Of a stretch of 64,000 nt of DNA, positions 10,473-22,244 are shown piece by piece; the stretch's first letter is position 1; each line of letters starts with the position of its first letter. Position numbers and translations under genes: made by a program. The stretch is from Channallabes apus. Lineage: Eukaryota > Chordata > Actinopteri > Siluriformes > Clariidae. The DNA is taken from assembly GCA_030522415.1 (NCBI GenBank), contig CM060112.1, positions 7,699,001 through 7,763,000 on the forward strand. The letters are read 5' to 3'. Below the pieces are notes generated by a model, which was given only the letters and a program-made list of their open reading frames with translations, made no database searches and was not told the origin of the DNA.

Positions 10473-10719
10473 CAGTACAGGCCAAAAGTTTGGACACACC
10501 TTCTTATCTATCTGACAATGTGTTTTCTTTATTTTCATGACCATTTACATTGGTAGATTCTCACTGAAAACATCAAAACTATGAATGAACACATGTGGTG
10601 TTATGTACACCATTAGTAGATTCTTCAGTGAGAATCTACTAATGTACAGTAAATGGTCATGAAAATGAAGAAAAAACATTGAATAAGTGAAGGTGTGTCC
10701 AAACTTTTGGCCTGTACTG
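10473..10719. mobile_element. Tc1-derived MITE, 247 bp
   Basis: It is palindromic, with ends CAGTACAGGCC...GGCCTGTACTG followed inward by AAAAGTTTGGACACACCTT and its complement. It is flanked by TA on both sides (10471-10472 and 10720-10721). TA duplication and a CAGT end place it in the Tc1/mariner superfamily. It carries no transposase frame. An inner palindrome around GTAGATTCTCACTGA lets most of the element fold back on itself. Confidence 0.8.
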
Positions 10720-10721
10720 TA

Positions 10722-12571
10722 TATATATCCAAACAGTATTATCACCTGTAATGTGGAGAAAGCATATTATATTATATTATATTATATTATATTATATTAC
10801 TGAAAAAAAAACATTCTACTGTAATAGCAATTGATTGTGCAATTGTAATGTAATTTAATTATGTCTATGATACTCCATTATTCTTAGTGTTTACATTATT
10901 CAAATGTTTAATGTAATTTTAATAAAAAAATGTATCAGTCAAATTAATTTTATTAGGTTCATTTAATTTATTTACTACAGTTGCGTCCAACATCATTTAA
11001 TACTGTTAACATAAATGAATAGGGTTGGTAACAACTCAAGTAAATGTAAATTTCAAGCCCTGATCAACAGAATTCTGTAAAGGAAGGAAGCATAAGACAA
11101 ACCGGATAAAACGGAGATTTTTATTTTATATTTAATAAAAACTCCTGAAGTCAGATGCAGACACACTTTCAGTCACAAACTGCTGGGAAAAAAATACAGA
11201 GATAGATATTCAATTAAAATTCATGATACTTAAATTAGCAAATGAACAATATTTATACTTTGTTCCTCTCGCTTCACAACTCATGAGAACAGACCGAAAC
11301 CAGGACCGAACCGGAGATTAAGCACGCGCATATAACCGTCGGTATTTTAAGTGTGATTAAAATACAAGAAATAACTTAAACCAAAATAACGTGACTAAAC
11401 ATCGCTAAACAACAGGTGACGTTTATGTTCAGTATTTCATTTCTATTTAGACAGATTTGAATTCGTTCCTGCTTACCTTTTCCACACACCCGCCAAACGT
11501 TTGTCTTCTTAACACACAATGTTTTCTCTTCTCGCGATGTTTGCTTTGATATTTCCGGTTTTCATAGTGACACGATCTCTTTAGTTTATCTCAACATGAT
11601 TGAATCTAGTACATGTTAAGTTGTTAAATTTCATGCAAATACAACATAAGTTACTCATGTTCATCTTGGAAACATGAAATTATTATGTACAAAACACATA
11701 TTACATTTTAGTACATGTAACAGGTAGCCAAGTTCATTTCATTCAGTGCAGCAGGGGATTATATAGAGAAATACAGTGAGTTTTTACTTTCATAACTGCG
11801 TTCTGTTATTCTGCACTTTTATTCTATTCCCAGTTTAACTTGAATGCTCCCTAACGTCAAACAGCTTATACACAATTTATTTTACAGCACATATATATTT
11901 GGAAGAGGCATCCTGTCACTCTGAATTAACCTGGAGTAAAAGTATTCTAACACCTGACCTAGTAGCTTATACGCAATGAATAATGCAATGCTGTTGAATT
12001 CTTGAATGTGATTGGTCAAAAAAAGATGATGATACATTTTCTATAACAGCAGCCCTGACAACAGTGCACCTGTAATTCACAAGCTTTTATCAATGAGTTC
12101 ATGTTAATACATTATAATTTCTCCAGTGACAATATACACAGGGACTCCTATGATTGATGCTTCACATGAACATAATGAAGAAAAAAAGAGCAGACATTTA
12201 CACATGAGGACAAAACTGTACAGAACATATATACAGTCCTAATAAACATTACGTGTGTCATGTTCTCATACATTTCTCTTAGAAAGCCAATTAGAGCATC
12301 TCTTTGTTCCCATCAGAAGGAATTTTAAAACAGACAAATGAGAGACATTTTTATTAAGCTACTGTATAGTTCATCAAATTAGAAGCCTGGTGGGTCAAAC
12401 ACACTGGTTGTCTTCCAGAAATCTACCAGAAATTCACATGTTCTTAGAGTCCGCTGATTGGCCAAGTGTGGTAATTAGGAGGAAATCAGATGTGCTCCTG
12501 CGAATGTATTTTTAGGACCTATCACTAGAGGAAGTTCTACTCTAGTGGTATTAAGACTAGAGGAATAACTG
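10722..12571. other. Non-coding stretch with a candidate promoter and a low-copy repeat
   Basis: An ATATT pentanucleotide run lies at about 10766-10799. A promoter-like block lies at 11478-11575. The segment 11745-11870 shares words such as GCAGGGGATT, TCATAACTG and TGTTATTCTGCAC with 41930-42060, so it is a second copy of an unnamed repeat. Nothing else is recognised. Confidence 0.45.
11478..11575 (-). promoter_or_regulatory. Candidate promoter and first exon on the minus strand
   Basis: Read on the minus strand it holds ACCGGAAAT (an ETS-type site), then ATCGCGAGA (a partial TCTCGCGAGA motif), then about 65 bases ending GGAAAAG immediately before GTAAGC, a good splice-donor context. This order (ETS site, CGCGAGA, short exon, donor) is common at vertebrate housekeeping promoters. 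No downstream exon is recognised, so a decayed retro-inserted fragment or chance remain possible. Confidence 0.3.
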
Positions 12572-12583
12572 GTAGTTTATTTT

Positions 12584-12966
12584 CATTCATTCATTCATCT
12601 TCTATACCGCTTTATCCTGTGATCAGGGTCGCGGGGGGCCTGGAGCCTATCCCAGGAGGCTTTCGGGCACAAGGCAGGGTACACCTTGGACAGGGTGCCA
12701 ATCCATCGCAGGGCACACACACACACACACACACATTCACCCATCCATTCACACACTACGGGCAATTTAGGAACGCCATTTAGCCTAACCTGCATATCTT
12801 TGGACTGTGGGAGGAAACCGGAGTACCCGGAGGAAACCCACCAAGCACGGGGAGAACATGCAAACTCCATGCACACAGAGACGGGAATCGAGCCTGGCCG
12901 GGGAATCGAACCCAGACCCTGGAGGTGCAAGGCGACAGTGCTAACTACTACACCACCGCGCCGCCT
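12584..12966 (-). mobile_element. tRNA-derived SINE, copy 2 (with TSD)
   Basis: This is the same family and orientation as the SINE at 6995-7384, with the tRNA-like head at the high-coordinate end and CATT repeats at the low end. It is flanked by the 12-bp duplication GTAGTTTATTTT (12572-12583 and 12967-12978). A CA microsatellite lies in its body. The 166-residue minus-strand frame across it is an artefact of the SINE consensus. Confidence 0.85.
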
Positions 12967-12978
12967 GTAGTTTATTTT

Positions 12979-15808
12979 TCTAGGTTTTATATGTTTTTTT
13001 TGTATAATTTTGTACTTATATAATTGTTGTGGTTTTAAATTCTCTAGTTGCCTAAGGTAGTAGTTCTTGCAGTTTCTACAGTAACTAAAGAACACAAAAG
13101 TACTAACTGCTGGGTCCTTGGTTTGATCCTCATTTCCAGATACGTTTAATGTTTAAAAATGTTTGTTCTCCTTGTGTCCAAATGAGTTTCTAGAAAGTTC
13201 TTTGGTTTCTTCCCATTTTCCAAAATCATTCAGGTAGGTGGATTAAATATGCTAAATTGCACCCAAGGAAGAATCTGTGTTTATGCTGTTTTGTGTTGAA
13301 CCTGTGCCATCACATACATGGTGTACAGTATTCCTGCCTTGTCCATACTGTTTCCCAGCGCCGGTTCATGAGCTTCCAATACTCTGACCAAGATAAAGCA
13401 AACAGAAGAGTGAATAAAATGGACAAGATAAATGGTCAACAATTGTAGGAATTGGCTAACGCAATCCTTGCTAATTATTTGTTTAAATAGAAACATCTTT
13501 AGAAATTTTCAGAAGTGTGTGTGTTGAAATTAATTGGTATTCAGAAGTATAACAGAAAGGAGGTGCACATTGTCTTTCAGGACACATTGTCTTTGTTGGC
13601 CTTCACTTGGTTGTCCCTTATTTTTTATTATTTTTTTTTGTGTCAGCTATGAAATGTATAATGTATTTTTAAAAAATAAGGCGTACCTTCAGTGCTGTTT
13701 GAAAAAAAAAGTCAAACCTTTTGGTTTCACTCTGACTTTACGCTTTAAAATGAAATCACAACCTTCGCGCTGTCTCATGGGACTTTTATAGACATCTAAA
13801 GATGCTAACGCATTGAAACGTGTTGTAATTGCAGCCGTTCTCCTTCTGCCATCTCTGAATTTATTTCATCCCTTTTGCAGAATTTGTTTCTCTGTTATGA
13901 TAAATTGGGCTGCGGGTTGTGCAGAAGATTGGTACCTGAAGGATATGATATCTGCTAAAACCTAACATGCATCTCATTTAGGCGTTTCCTTTTTGTCTGC
14001 CATTCATTTCTGTTTTTCATTTTCATTCCTCTGCATAGGTGAGAGCGTGGGCCGAGCCGGCAGTTGTTAGCTCAAATGTCTCCGTGTTTCGCTAATGGAT
14101 TTGTAGGCTGGCAACGATGTAATGGGCCTCGTTCGTTCTTTTGTTCCTTTTTTTTGTCATCGGCACAAAAATAAATAAATAAATTGCAGGTTCATCATGC
14201 AAATTTTCGCCTGGCGACCGTCGCACATTCTTCAAACAGACACCTCCTTTGGAGAGAAAGACGCCAACTGATAACGTGACAAATGAGCTACAGATCTCTA
14301 CATGAGATGCCTCCTCCCTCTGCTTTTGTGTCCCTGTGTGAGAAAGAGAGAAAGAGAGAGAGAGAGAGAGAGCGTGGTTTCTATTGGGGAAGAAAGAGTA
14401 AAACTGGGTCGACACACTGAGCAGCAGTCATTAAACTATCGTGCAATTTCTGTGCCTATGTAAATGTATTTCTACATGCATATTTTTAGACACAGGTTAG
14501 GCAATAATGCTTTTTCTTTCAATTCCATGACAGTGTTTGAGTCATTATTACAGACATTTACTGTGTAAAGAGAGATGAGTGAAGGCATGGTGTGAAAGTG
14601 TGTGAACATGCAACATTATTTGCCCATGAATAGTGTTGATGGGAGGGTCAAAACTCATACAGGCTGCAATAAAACAGGACAAATCGTTATCACAATCAGA
14701 AAAGCAAGTAGAAAATGAAACGCTCTGAAGACCAGATTTGGATCGAATGCTACTGTAGAAATGCAGGGTGTACACGGACAAACTAAATAAGCACGAAACA
14801 CCGAACATGTGATCACTGTAAGGACAGTAAGCAAAGTCAGGACAGGTACAGAGACAAATTTAGAATGGAAACAAATGCACATGTTGAAAAACAACAGCAG
14901 GATACAGCAGGAAGTCAATCACTTACAGTAGTTGAAGCATTAGAAGCTAATCTATTTGAGTGTTCAAACAAGGAGGTTAAACAGCTGGACAGACTAAAAG
15001 AGCTAAAGCAACACTCCTTCGGTAGAGATGAAGTCAAGGGTAAATCCCCCTACAGCACTTACAGAAGGTCTTCAAGTGGCATTCTGGGTTATAAACAGTA
15101 GGAAGACCCTATCCGATGTGATAGTAGATCAATGGATGGTATTTAAAAACAAATATTGGATGTCATTCAAAAATACAATGTTAATTGTATATATTAATAT
15201 GCATGCTTATGCTCATTTAGGGAGTCAAATTTAATAGACTGAGCCTCATAAAGCTACTTTAAATTAAATCTGCATAGAGAAGCAAATTGGCAAAGAGAGA
15301 CATTCTGTGGGGAAGATTGTCAGAAAGAGAGAGAGAGAGAGAGAACCATTATGACAAGGACAGATGTTCCTTGACCATAAATAAATGTGCTTTGTTCCTC
15401 CAGCCTTCCAGATCCCCCAAAACACTCTTGTCTCTGGTCCACTCATGTTAGAATTAATAAAACACAAGGTCATGAAACAACAAGACAGACAGAGAGAGCC
15501 GGGGCTGAGAGACAAAAAAAAAAAAAAAACCTCATGGTGAAAGACACAGCACTGACATATTGGCACTGGTGAACTCTCCTGGGATTTCTGCATTTTTATG
15601 TTTCTTGTAGGTTTGCACTCGGCGATGATATAAAAATGTTGATGTGAGTCGCATTATTTTGGGAGGACATTGATAGAGCCACCACATGTTTGAGCCATAG
15701 CTAGAACCACAACATGTCAGCAAAATGTACACTGCCGGTTATATGTATTAGCACAATATTCCCAGCATTGTGCTTGCAATTACAGTAGCCCAGAGTTTCA
15801 TAACGATG
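12979..15808. other. Non-coding stretch, possibly containing conserved regulatory DNA
   Basis: No gene is recognised. The part at about 13790-14300 has balanced composition, few simple repeats and few TE-like words, the texture of conserved non-coding DNA, but this cannot be shown without alignment. GA microsatellites lie at about 14340-14372 and 15318-15342, and a poly-A run at about 15514-15530. Confidence 0.35.
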
Positions 15809-15810
15809 TA

Positions 15811-16214
15811 CAGTGGAACCTCGGATTGCGAGTAATAAATCATGACTTGGAAAAACGAACAAGTCTTGGTTTACGAGTACAGAGTATCATGTAACATGCG
15901 CTTCTTGTTTTGAGGCCGAGCGTCACGTGATCACAACTGAGCCAACGGTTTTTTATCTCTCCTCTGCTGCGGAATTATGGGTAATCGTCTCCCCTACTGG
16001 GTCTTAGTGTGCGTCTCTTACTGGTACTGTATAATCAAAATCCGTGCACGTGTGTACTGTTTACTATAACACTGACCACATGTGTGTGCATAAAAGATAT
16101 TTTACTTTGTGTCTGTATGCGTGTGTGTACAGTGCGCGTGTAATGCAAAAGCAAGTCTCTTTAGAGAGGTTAAAAATCCTTTTTTCTCTCTCAGTATCAG
16201 CCTGCTCTTTGTGT

Positions 16215-16260
<46 letters not shown>

Positions 16261-16843
16261 GACCCCTCCTACTTTCGTCTTCACAGGCACACACAGACAC
16301 ACACACACACTCTTTCTCTCTGCTCTACACAGAAACACTGCTCTGTCGTCATTGGTTTCAAAGGTAAAGTGCAAGTTTATTAGTTTTATTTTTACTTTAC
16401 AGCAGTGATTCGGGTAGTGTGTCGCTCAACCGAGTGTCATTAGAGAGATTTCTTGTTTATTTTTCCGATAAAACAGTGTTTCTATTGGGTCTGCACGTGT
16501 GTGAGTGGAGGAAGGGTCTATGTAAGACAAGAAGGGGGAGAGGGGAGCTTACTTTAGATTCACACACACATACACAGCGCCTACTGTACGTGCACAAACG
16601 GAAACACTTATCTGTCGGGATTTATTTTTTACCTTTTTTAAAAGCTAAAGAGCAGGTTAATTTGTTAAATTTTTACTTAATATTTTATGTTAATAAATTT
16701 TATGTATTTATTTTTTTTGGCTTTGGAATATATAATTTGAGTTTCCATTATTTCTTATGGGAAAATTCGATTTGGTTTATGAATGTTTTGGAATACGAGC
16801 TTGCTTCTGAAACGAATTATGCTCGTAATCCAAGGTTCCACTG
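15811..16843. mobile_element. TA-flanked non-autonomous DNA transposon, 1,033 bp
   Basis: The ends are 22-bp inverted repeats, CAGTGGAACCTCGGATTGCG on the left against CAGTGGAACCTTGGATTACG read inward from the right, with two mismatches. TA flanks both sides (15809-15810 and 16844-16845). Ends and target place it in the Tc1/mariner/pogo group. The interior carries CA microsatellites (about 16216-16315) and no recognisable transposase; the 152-residue frame at 16419-16877 runs past the element end and looks like chance. Confidence 0.8.
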
Positions 16844-16845
16844 TA

Positions 16846-17213
16846 CATGTATTCCTAATACAAACATTCCCCTATAGCCAAAGCAAAAACTTGGTCAATA
16901 AACAATGCTGATATAAATGCAATCACATCACACATCCCTCAAAACCTTTTCTGATTTCTGAAATAAATACTAAGTAGCAAGTCACATGTCCTTATGATAT
17001 GTCATACACCTTATACTCATAAATATTATAAACAGCATGTACTAGTCAGGAAAAAAGATGAATTTCATTAATTTGTTTAGAACTAGAGTATTTTACATTT
17101 TCCATGTTTATTTATAATAATTTGCAGTGTAGATCACTATTTCAGTGGAATATCCCCAAATAATTATAATGGGCCACTTTCTAGTTCAGCATCTTTAGTT
17201 AAAGTTATAACTA
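16846..17213. other. AT-rich stretch, nothing recognised
   Basis: I see no frame, repeat or motif of note in this stretch. Confidence 0.5.
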
Positions 17214-17222
17214 AAATAATTT

Positions 17223-17472
17223 GAGGGCACTGGTGGCTCAGTGGTAGGTGTTTCGCCTACCATGCGGAAGGCCTGGGTTCGATTCCCAGCCAGTGCCCAA
17301 AGCCTCCAGCCACTGGATGCAGTGCCAGTCCCAAGCCCGGATAAAATGAGAGGGTTGTGTCAGGAAGGGCATCCGGCGTAAAACCTGTGCCAAGTTGTAG
17401 TGCAGACCAGATATTCCGCTGTGGCGAGCCCTTGACGGGAGCAGCTGAAAGACCACCGACAAGTTAAAGTTG
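17223..17472 (+). mobile_element. tRNA-Gly-derived SINE, 250 bp (with TSD)
   Basis: The head (17227-17297) folds as a tRNA: the 7-bp acceptor stem GCACTGG pairs with CCAGTGC, and the D-arm, a GCC anticodon in CTCAGTGGTAGG...TTCGCC and the T-arm GGGTTCGATTCCC are all visible, matching tRNA-Gly(GCC). It is followed by the fish SINE core GTCAGGAAGGGCATCCGGCG. The 9-bp direct repeat AAATAATTT flanks it (17214-17222 and 17473-17481). The tail and duplication show that it is a retroposed SINE and not a genuine tRNA gene. Confidence 0.85.
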
Positions 17473-17481
17473 AAATAATTT

Positions 17482-17937
17482 AAAATAGCATTCATCTATG
17501 ATTGGGCAGCTATTTGAGTCATTGGTAATCCTGTAGACAAGTAAATCACCTGATGCCTAACCCTGGATGAGGTTCCAATCCATGCAGGACATTTGGAATT
17601 TGGGATGAAACCCACCAAGCACAAGGAGTACATGCAAACTAATAAATTAATTAATTAATTAACAAAATAAATAAACGTTAGAAATTGGAATGTTGGAACC
17701 ACATTGGCCACCATTTTGGAACACATATGACATTACATCTGCTAGAGGTGCTAAACTGGGAAGTCCATTCCCTTCCTTTTCAACCCTCTAAGCTTTTGTT
17801 CAGACTGCCAGCCCAAATCCGATTTTTGCCATATCCAGTTGGGTAACAGTTTGGAATAAGATTGCCTTCAGGTAGTCTTACCTAAATAGGTAGAGTCTGG
17901 ATACTCTACCTACTCAAATCAGGTTTCAAACATTTAC
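17482..17937. other. Non-coding stretch with a SINE fragment
   Basis: About 17565-17640 preserves words of the tRNA-derived SINE seen elsewhere here, such as CCAATCCATGCAGG and AAACCCACCAAGCAC on the plus strand, so it is a decayed minus-strand copy. A TTAA run follows. The rest is unrecognised. Confidence 0.4.
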
Positions 17938-18098
17938 CATATTTTGCAGACACCCTTATCCAGAGTGACCTACACTTTTATCTGACTATTTATCTGAGCA
18001 GGGGCCCAACAACAGCAATTTGGTGCTTCTAGTGGATTTGAATCTGGGACCTTCCAATCAGTAGTCTCGTGCCTTAACCATTAAGCTACTGCTGCCCC
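17938..18098 (-). mobile_element. Second tRNA-derived SINE type, minus strand, partial
   Basis: On the minus strand it starts GGGGCAGCAGTAGCTTAATG, with a decayed A box, then AGATTCAAATCC as B box, then TGGGCCCCTGCTCAG, and ends with the CTCTGGATAAGGGTGTCTGC word common at fish SINE 3' ends. It is related to the SINE at 60166-60435. It lacks a clear tail or duplication. Confidence 0.6.
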
Positions 18099-20883
18099 AT
18101 TTATTAAACTGTTTAATAAGTTGCAATCTGATGCGAAAGTTCAAATTCACACCATCACATGGTAGGCTCATGGATCCATGCATGAAAACAGAGCAGGACA
18201 ATGATGGAAAGAGTTCAAATGGAAATACTGATGATAAGCCAGCCACTCTACCTGAAAACAGAAAAGTAAAGGGTGCAGATTTTACAAAATTAGTGGTAAC
18301 AGCAGGAAAAAGGTTCTCTGCAACCAAGTTTCTTCCCTTGAATTATATAATGTATCTATACAAATCATGTTGGAGGTGCAACTGGCTTACCCACAGTATG
18401 GAAATGGAGAAGAATAGATGTGATACCTTTCACTTACGTAAGTGTGGACGGTCAGTCATAAAAATCAGACTAGGTGTCTGCAGTCTGAACAAGGGTCAAC
18501 TCATGACCAGACCAACAGCCATGTTGGATCTTAGTAGGTAGGGGTGCTAAACTGGAAAGTGATTGAATTTAGGAAGAAAAAATAAACTATAAAATAAATG
18601 AAAAATAACAAATAAATAAATAAATAAATAAATAAATATGAATGGCACAGCAGTAAATCATTCTATGAAATCTATTTCCATGAATAAGTGCCATTTTCTG
18701 CTAAGTAAAAAAAAAAAAAAAAAGTTAAAGCATCAACTAGTACACACAGTGATAACCAGGGTTATTTATTTATTTATTCACCCCTACTTTCTTGCCTATA
18801 TTTTATATTTCATATAATACAAAAAAATATAAAATAAAATATATTCTATATTTTAAGCGGAGTGATATTATCTACTATAGCATGCAGGCTAGGAAAATAA
18901 AATAAAACAGTAAAAACCCTTAGAGCTCAGAGATCTACCTCTTCTGACAATACCTAGAATAACACAAGTCTTTTCTTTTCTTTTTCTTTTCTTTTTTTTT
19001 TACTCCTACACCTACTTTTGTATTGATTGTTTTCTGTATTGCCTCTTGGTTTTCTCATTTTTGTTACAGTCTAAACCACTTGTAAAAACCCAGCCTGCAA
19101 CTCTACGCAATGATGAATTGTCTGCATATTTATTTGTCTGGTTTTATGTAAGGATTTTAGGATGGACATTTTATGATACCATCTAGAGTGATGAAACACA
19201 ATAGAGAATATACTATACACATCATAGGAAAAACTAAATATAACATTTATATGTGTGTGTATAATATAAATTAACATTTGTTGCATAAATTTCAGCATGT
19301 TCAACGTATATTAAAATATTTTGCATTTATTTTTGCATATAACATATGTGCTAATAAAGTACACAAATAAACCATTTTTCATGCTCCATCTGTTACTGAT
19401 TAAAGTAGTAATAAGGAAGAAAAACCTATTACAACCTATCACAAATTGAGCTGACATAACAATAATCATGTTAATACTGTAATTGTAACTTAACATATTT
19501 AACATATTGTTTTTTATGTATTGTATTGTTTCCTTTGTTTACTTTTATTTGCCTGTATTGCACTTTTGTCCCTACTTCACACCATCCTCCGAGCTTTGCT
19601 ACAGAGTCCTATAGATTTGCAGCTGGTGTGCACTGAAAAAGCACTGCGGTGTAACATGCTGTGTTGTTTTTGTTGTAAAACATGCTTGACTATCTACACC
19701 GGCTCATTTAATTATGGCTCTCTGGTCTTCCTAGAGCTTCCTTGCACTTGGTATAACCACAGTTCTTTATCTGTCTCATCATCAGCTCCTTAAACAGCTC
19801 TGTGCCTGTAATAATTTCTGCCTCATTTAGGAGTGCGTAGTACAAGTCTCTGGCAAATTAATGTGTTTAAAGATAATGCACGTAAATATACCTACATTGG
19901 ATTCTGCAGCGCATTTGGAATGTGTTTGTGTCAACGTACGTAAGGTGAAAACCACCGCATTGGTTCTGTCTGGAAAGGCGTCTCCTACTGCCCAGCTGCT
20001 GTTTCCACACACATACACACTGCACTTCCTCCTCTGTGTGCTGAAACCTGTTTGGAGACAGCAAGCATTGTTCCTACAAAATCGATCTGAAATATGCTGT
20101 GGTTCAGATAAGACCAAAGACAGAGGACTGCACATTTTAGTACGATGATCTTCCATCCTGTGCTGGAAATGAGTAATTGTGATTTTGATTGCGCCACCCT
20201 TTTTTAGTCAACCTTCGACCCTGGTGATATTTCGCCGTGTCACTGTCACATCTCTGGGCTTTTCAGAGGATAATGTATTCGGATATCCAACTAGGTGATA
20301 AGAAAATTGCCTGACATTTTCAGATTTATTACTGTATTTTCCTATTATCGGTGGAAAAAATATAGGCAAATGCATCTCCATAAATCATGCTGAGGGAGAC
20401 TCTGGGCTCATTGTGGCCTTTTTTCCCCCTCTTTTCTTTTCTTTGCCTTTTTTTTTTTTTTGAGAGGGAAGGACGTCTCTGCTTTCGATTGGGAAATAAA
20501 TTGCAGCCTCATTTTGCCCGGATGGAAATAAGAGAGAAGAGGCCTGAGTCGCTCAATGGAAAGATTTTTTTTTTTTTTTCTGAGAAATGCAGCTACTTTT
20601 CGGGCTCAATACTGATTTGTGCTCATTGGCTCTGACAGCAGCAGCTCGGGCTACTCTGGTTTTGTAATATTTGTTCTTTCTTTGAGGACGCACTTCACCA
20701 GCTTCCCATCTTGTTCCATTTTCATAGTTATCTACTTTTTTTTCCTTTTACTTAGCAATAGATGTAGCATTGATTGTAAAGCAACCACTGGAAAAGTGAC
20801 CAATCAGTCCTTAAATATGTCAGATTGGAAATGTGAGATGCAGGAAATGAGTTGCCAATAACATCATCTATTGTTTCACATTT
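18099..20883. other. AT-rich non-coding stretch with one unexplained ORF
   Basis: Simple repeats (AAAT)n at about 18612-18638 and poly-A or poly-T runs are present. The part from about 19860 to 20640 has more balanced composition and could be conserved non-coding DNA, which cannot be tested here. No gene is recognised apart from the doubtful frame at 18131-18541. Confidence 0.4.
18131..18541 (+). CDS. Unrecognised ORF, 136 residues
   Basis: An open frame of 136 codons in otherwise stop-rich DNA. The first 70 residues are hydrophilic and rich in Lys, Asp, Asn and Ser (for example NDGKSSNGNTDDKPATLPEN); the rest contains several Cys and Trp residues. I see no signal peptide, membrane segment or known motif. 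It may be a fragment of an old exon or chance. Nothing around it supports expression. Confidence 0.15.
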   Translation: MRKFKFTPSHGRLMDPCMKTEQDNDGKSSNGNTDDKPATLPENRKVKGADFTKLVVTAGKRFSATKFLPLNYIMYLYKSCWRCNWLTHSMEMEKNRCDTFHLRKCGRSVIKIRLGVCSLNKGQLMTRPTAMLDLSR

Positions 20884-20895
20884 ACAGATTATTAT

Positions 20896-21261
20896 TCATT
20901 CATTCATTCATCTTCCATACTGCTTTATCCTTCTATTCAGGGTCGCGGGGGGCCTGGAGCCTATCCCAGGAGGCTTAGGGCACTAGGCGGGGTACACCCT
21001 GGACAGGGTGCCAATCCATCGCAGGGCACACACTCATACACACATTCACACACTACGGTCAATTTGGGAACACCAATTAGCCTAACCTGCATGTCTTTGG
21101 ACTGTGGGAGGAAACCGGAGTACCCGGAGGAAACCCACCAAGCACGGGGAGAACATGCAAACTCCATGCACACAGAGACGGGAATCGAGCCTGGCCGGGA
21201 ATCAAACCCGGACCCTGGAGGTGCAAGGCGACAGTGCTAACCACTACACCACTGTGCCGCC
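20896..21261 (-). mobile_element. tRNA-derived SINE, copy 3 (with TSD)
   Basis: This belongs to the same family as 6995-7384 and 12584-12966, minus strand. It has ATTC repeats at the low end, the body word CCTGGACAGGGTGCCAATCC on the plus strand and the tRNA-like head at the high end. It is flanked by the 12-bp duplication ACAGATTATTAT (20884-20895 and 21262-21273). Confidence 0.85.
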
Positions 21262-21273
21262 ACAGATTATTAT

Positions 21274-22236
21274 ACAACAGTTATTCCCAACTGAGTAATC
21301 TGATTGGATAGTAGTGACGATAACAGCACTGGGATGTTTAACTATACAGTAGGTATCACTTCATGCCCCAGTTCTAATGGCTGTTAATTAAGCTAACTGT
21401 CATTTGCCAGCATTAAAAATAGGTTAGTACGGTCCCCAAAACACAACTTAAACAACATTTATTTATACCTACAGTAATTACTGCTTCTAATTCATTCTGA
21501 ATGGCTGTGGATTTGTTTTATTTCAGCCCTAGGGATGCTACAAAGCCAACTGGCTTCTAACACAAGGTTGAATCCCAAATCCCTCTCTAACGCCTGACCA
21601 AAGCCACTACTTGGTGTGTGGAACGAGTGCACTAGATTTCTATTTAACACTATTTGGGATTCTAAAGTGGAATAAGTGGAAATATAAAGAGAAACTTATG
21701 AGATTTACAGGACTGTCCATGGTTTATTCGCCTCACGCTACATGGTACCTTTTAGCATGTAAATGGTAAATTGTTAATTGCACTAATTTTTGGCCAATAA
21801 CTGTTTTTCACCAGCTTAATTCTAATTCTTCCAGTTACAAAAGAATATATGTTAAGGAACAAAATACCTGGTTAAATGAAGTGTTATGAATAACTGGCTA
21901 ATTGTAGAGTTGTTGCATAAAAGCAATATGAACTTTTAAGTTTGCAGAAGTTAGAACACATGTACTGAGTACATTGTCATGTGTGTGCATTCTCCTCAAG
22001 TCTGGTACAAGCCCAGAATGTCCGGACGCAAGCATAAAACCAGTGGCGATGAAGCTGTTATGAACCAGCAAGCAATAATAATGGAGACAGAAGTAAAAAT
22101 AATTGAGAGAATGGATTGAAGCGAAAAGGTAGTAGACTTTGCTTATTCTTTTAGCATAAATTTGTTAACAATTGCCATGATTCTAAAGGATACAGTAGAG
22201 TATGATACTGTGTGTATCCAGTTGTTTTAATCCTGT
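21274..22236. other. Non-coding stretch, nothing recognised
   Basis: I see AT-rich sequence with short frames only and no repeat structure or motif worth naming. Confidence 0.45.
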
Positions 22237-22244
22237 ACCTAGAC

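Noticed and set aside
12595..13095. 166-residue minus-strand ORF as a gene
   Set aside because: It translates the SINE consensus; similar peptides appear at each SINE copy (7064-7360, 20961-21173).
16044..16408. Overlapping ORFs with His-Thr runs
   Set aside because: They translate the CA microsatellite inside the TA-flanked transposon in different frames.
17227..17297. Functional tRNA-Gly gene
   Set aside because: It folds well, but a SINE core follows and a 9-bp duplication flanks the unit, so it is the head of a retroposed SINE.
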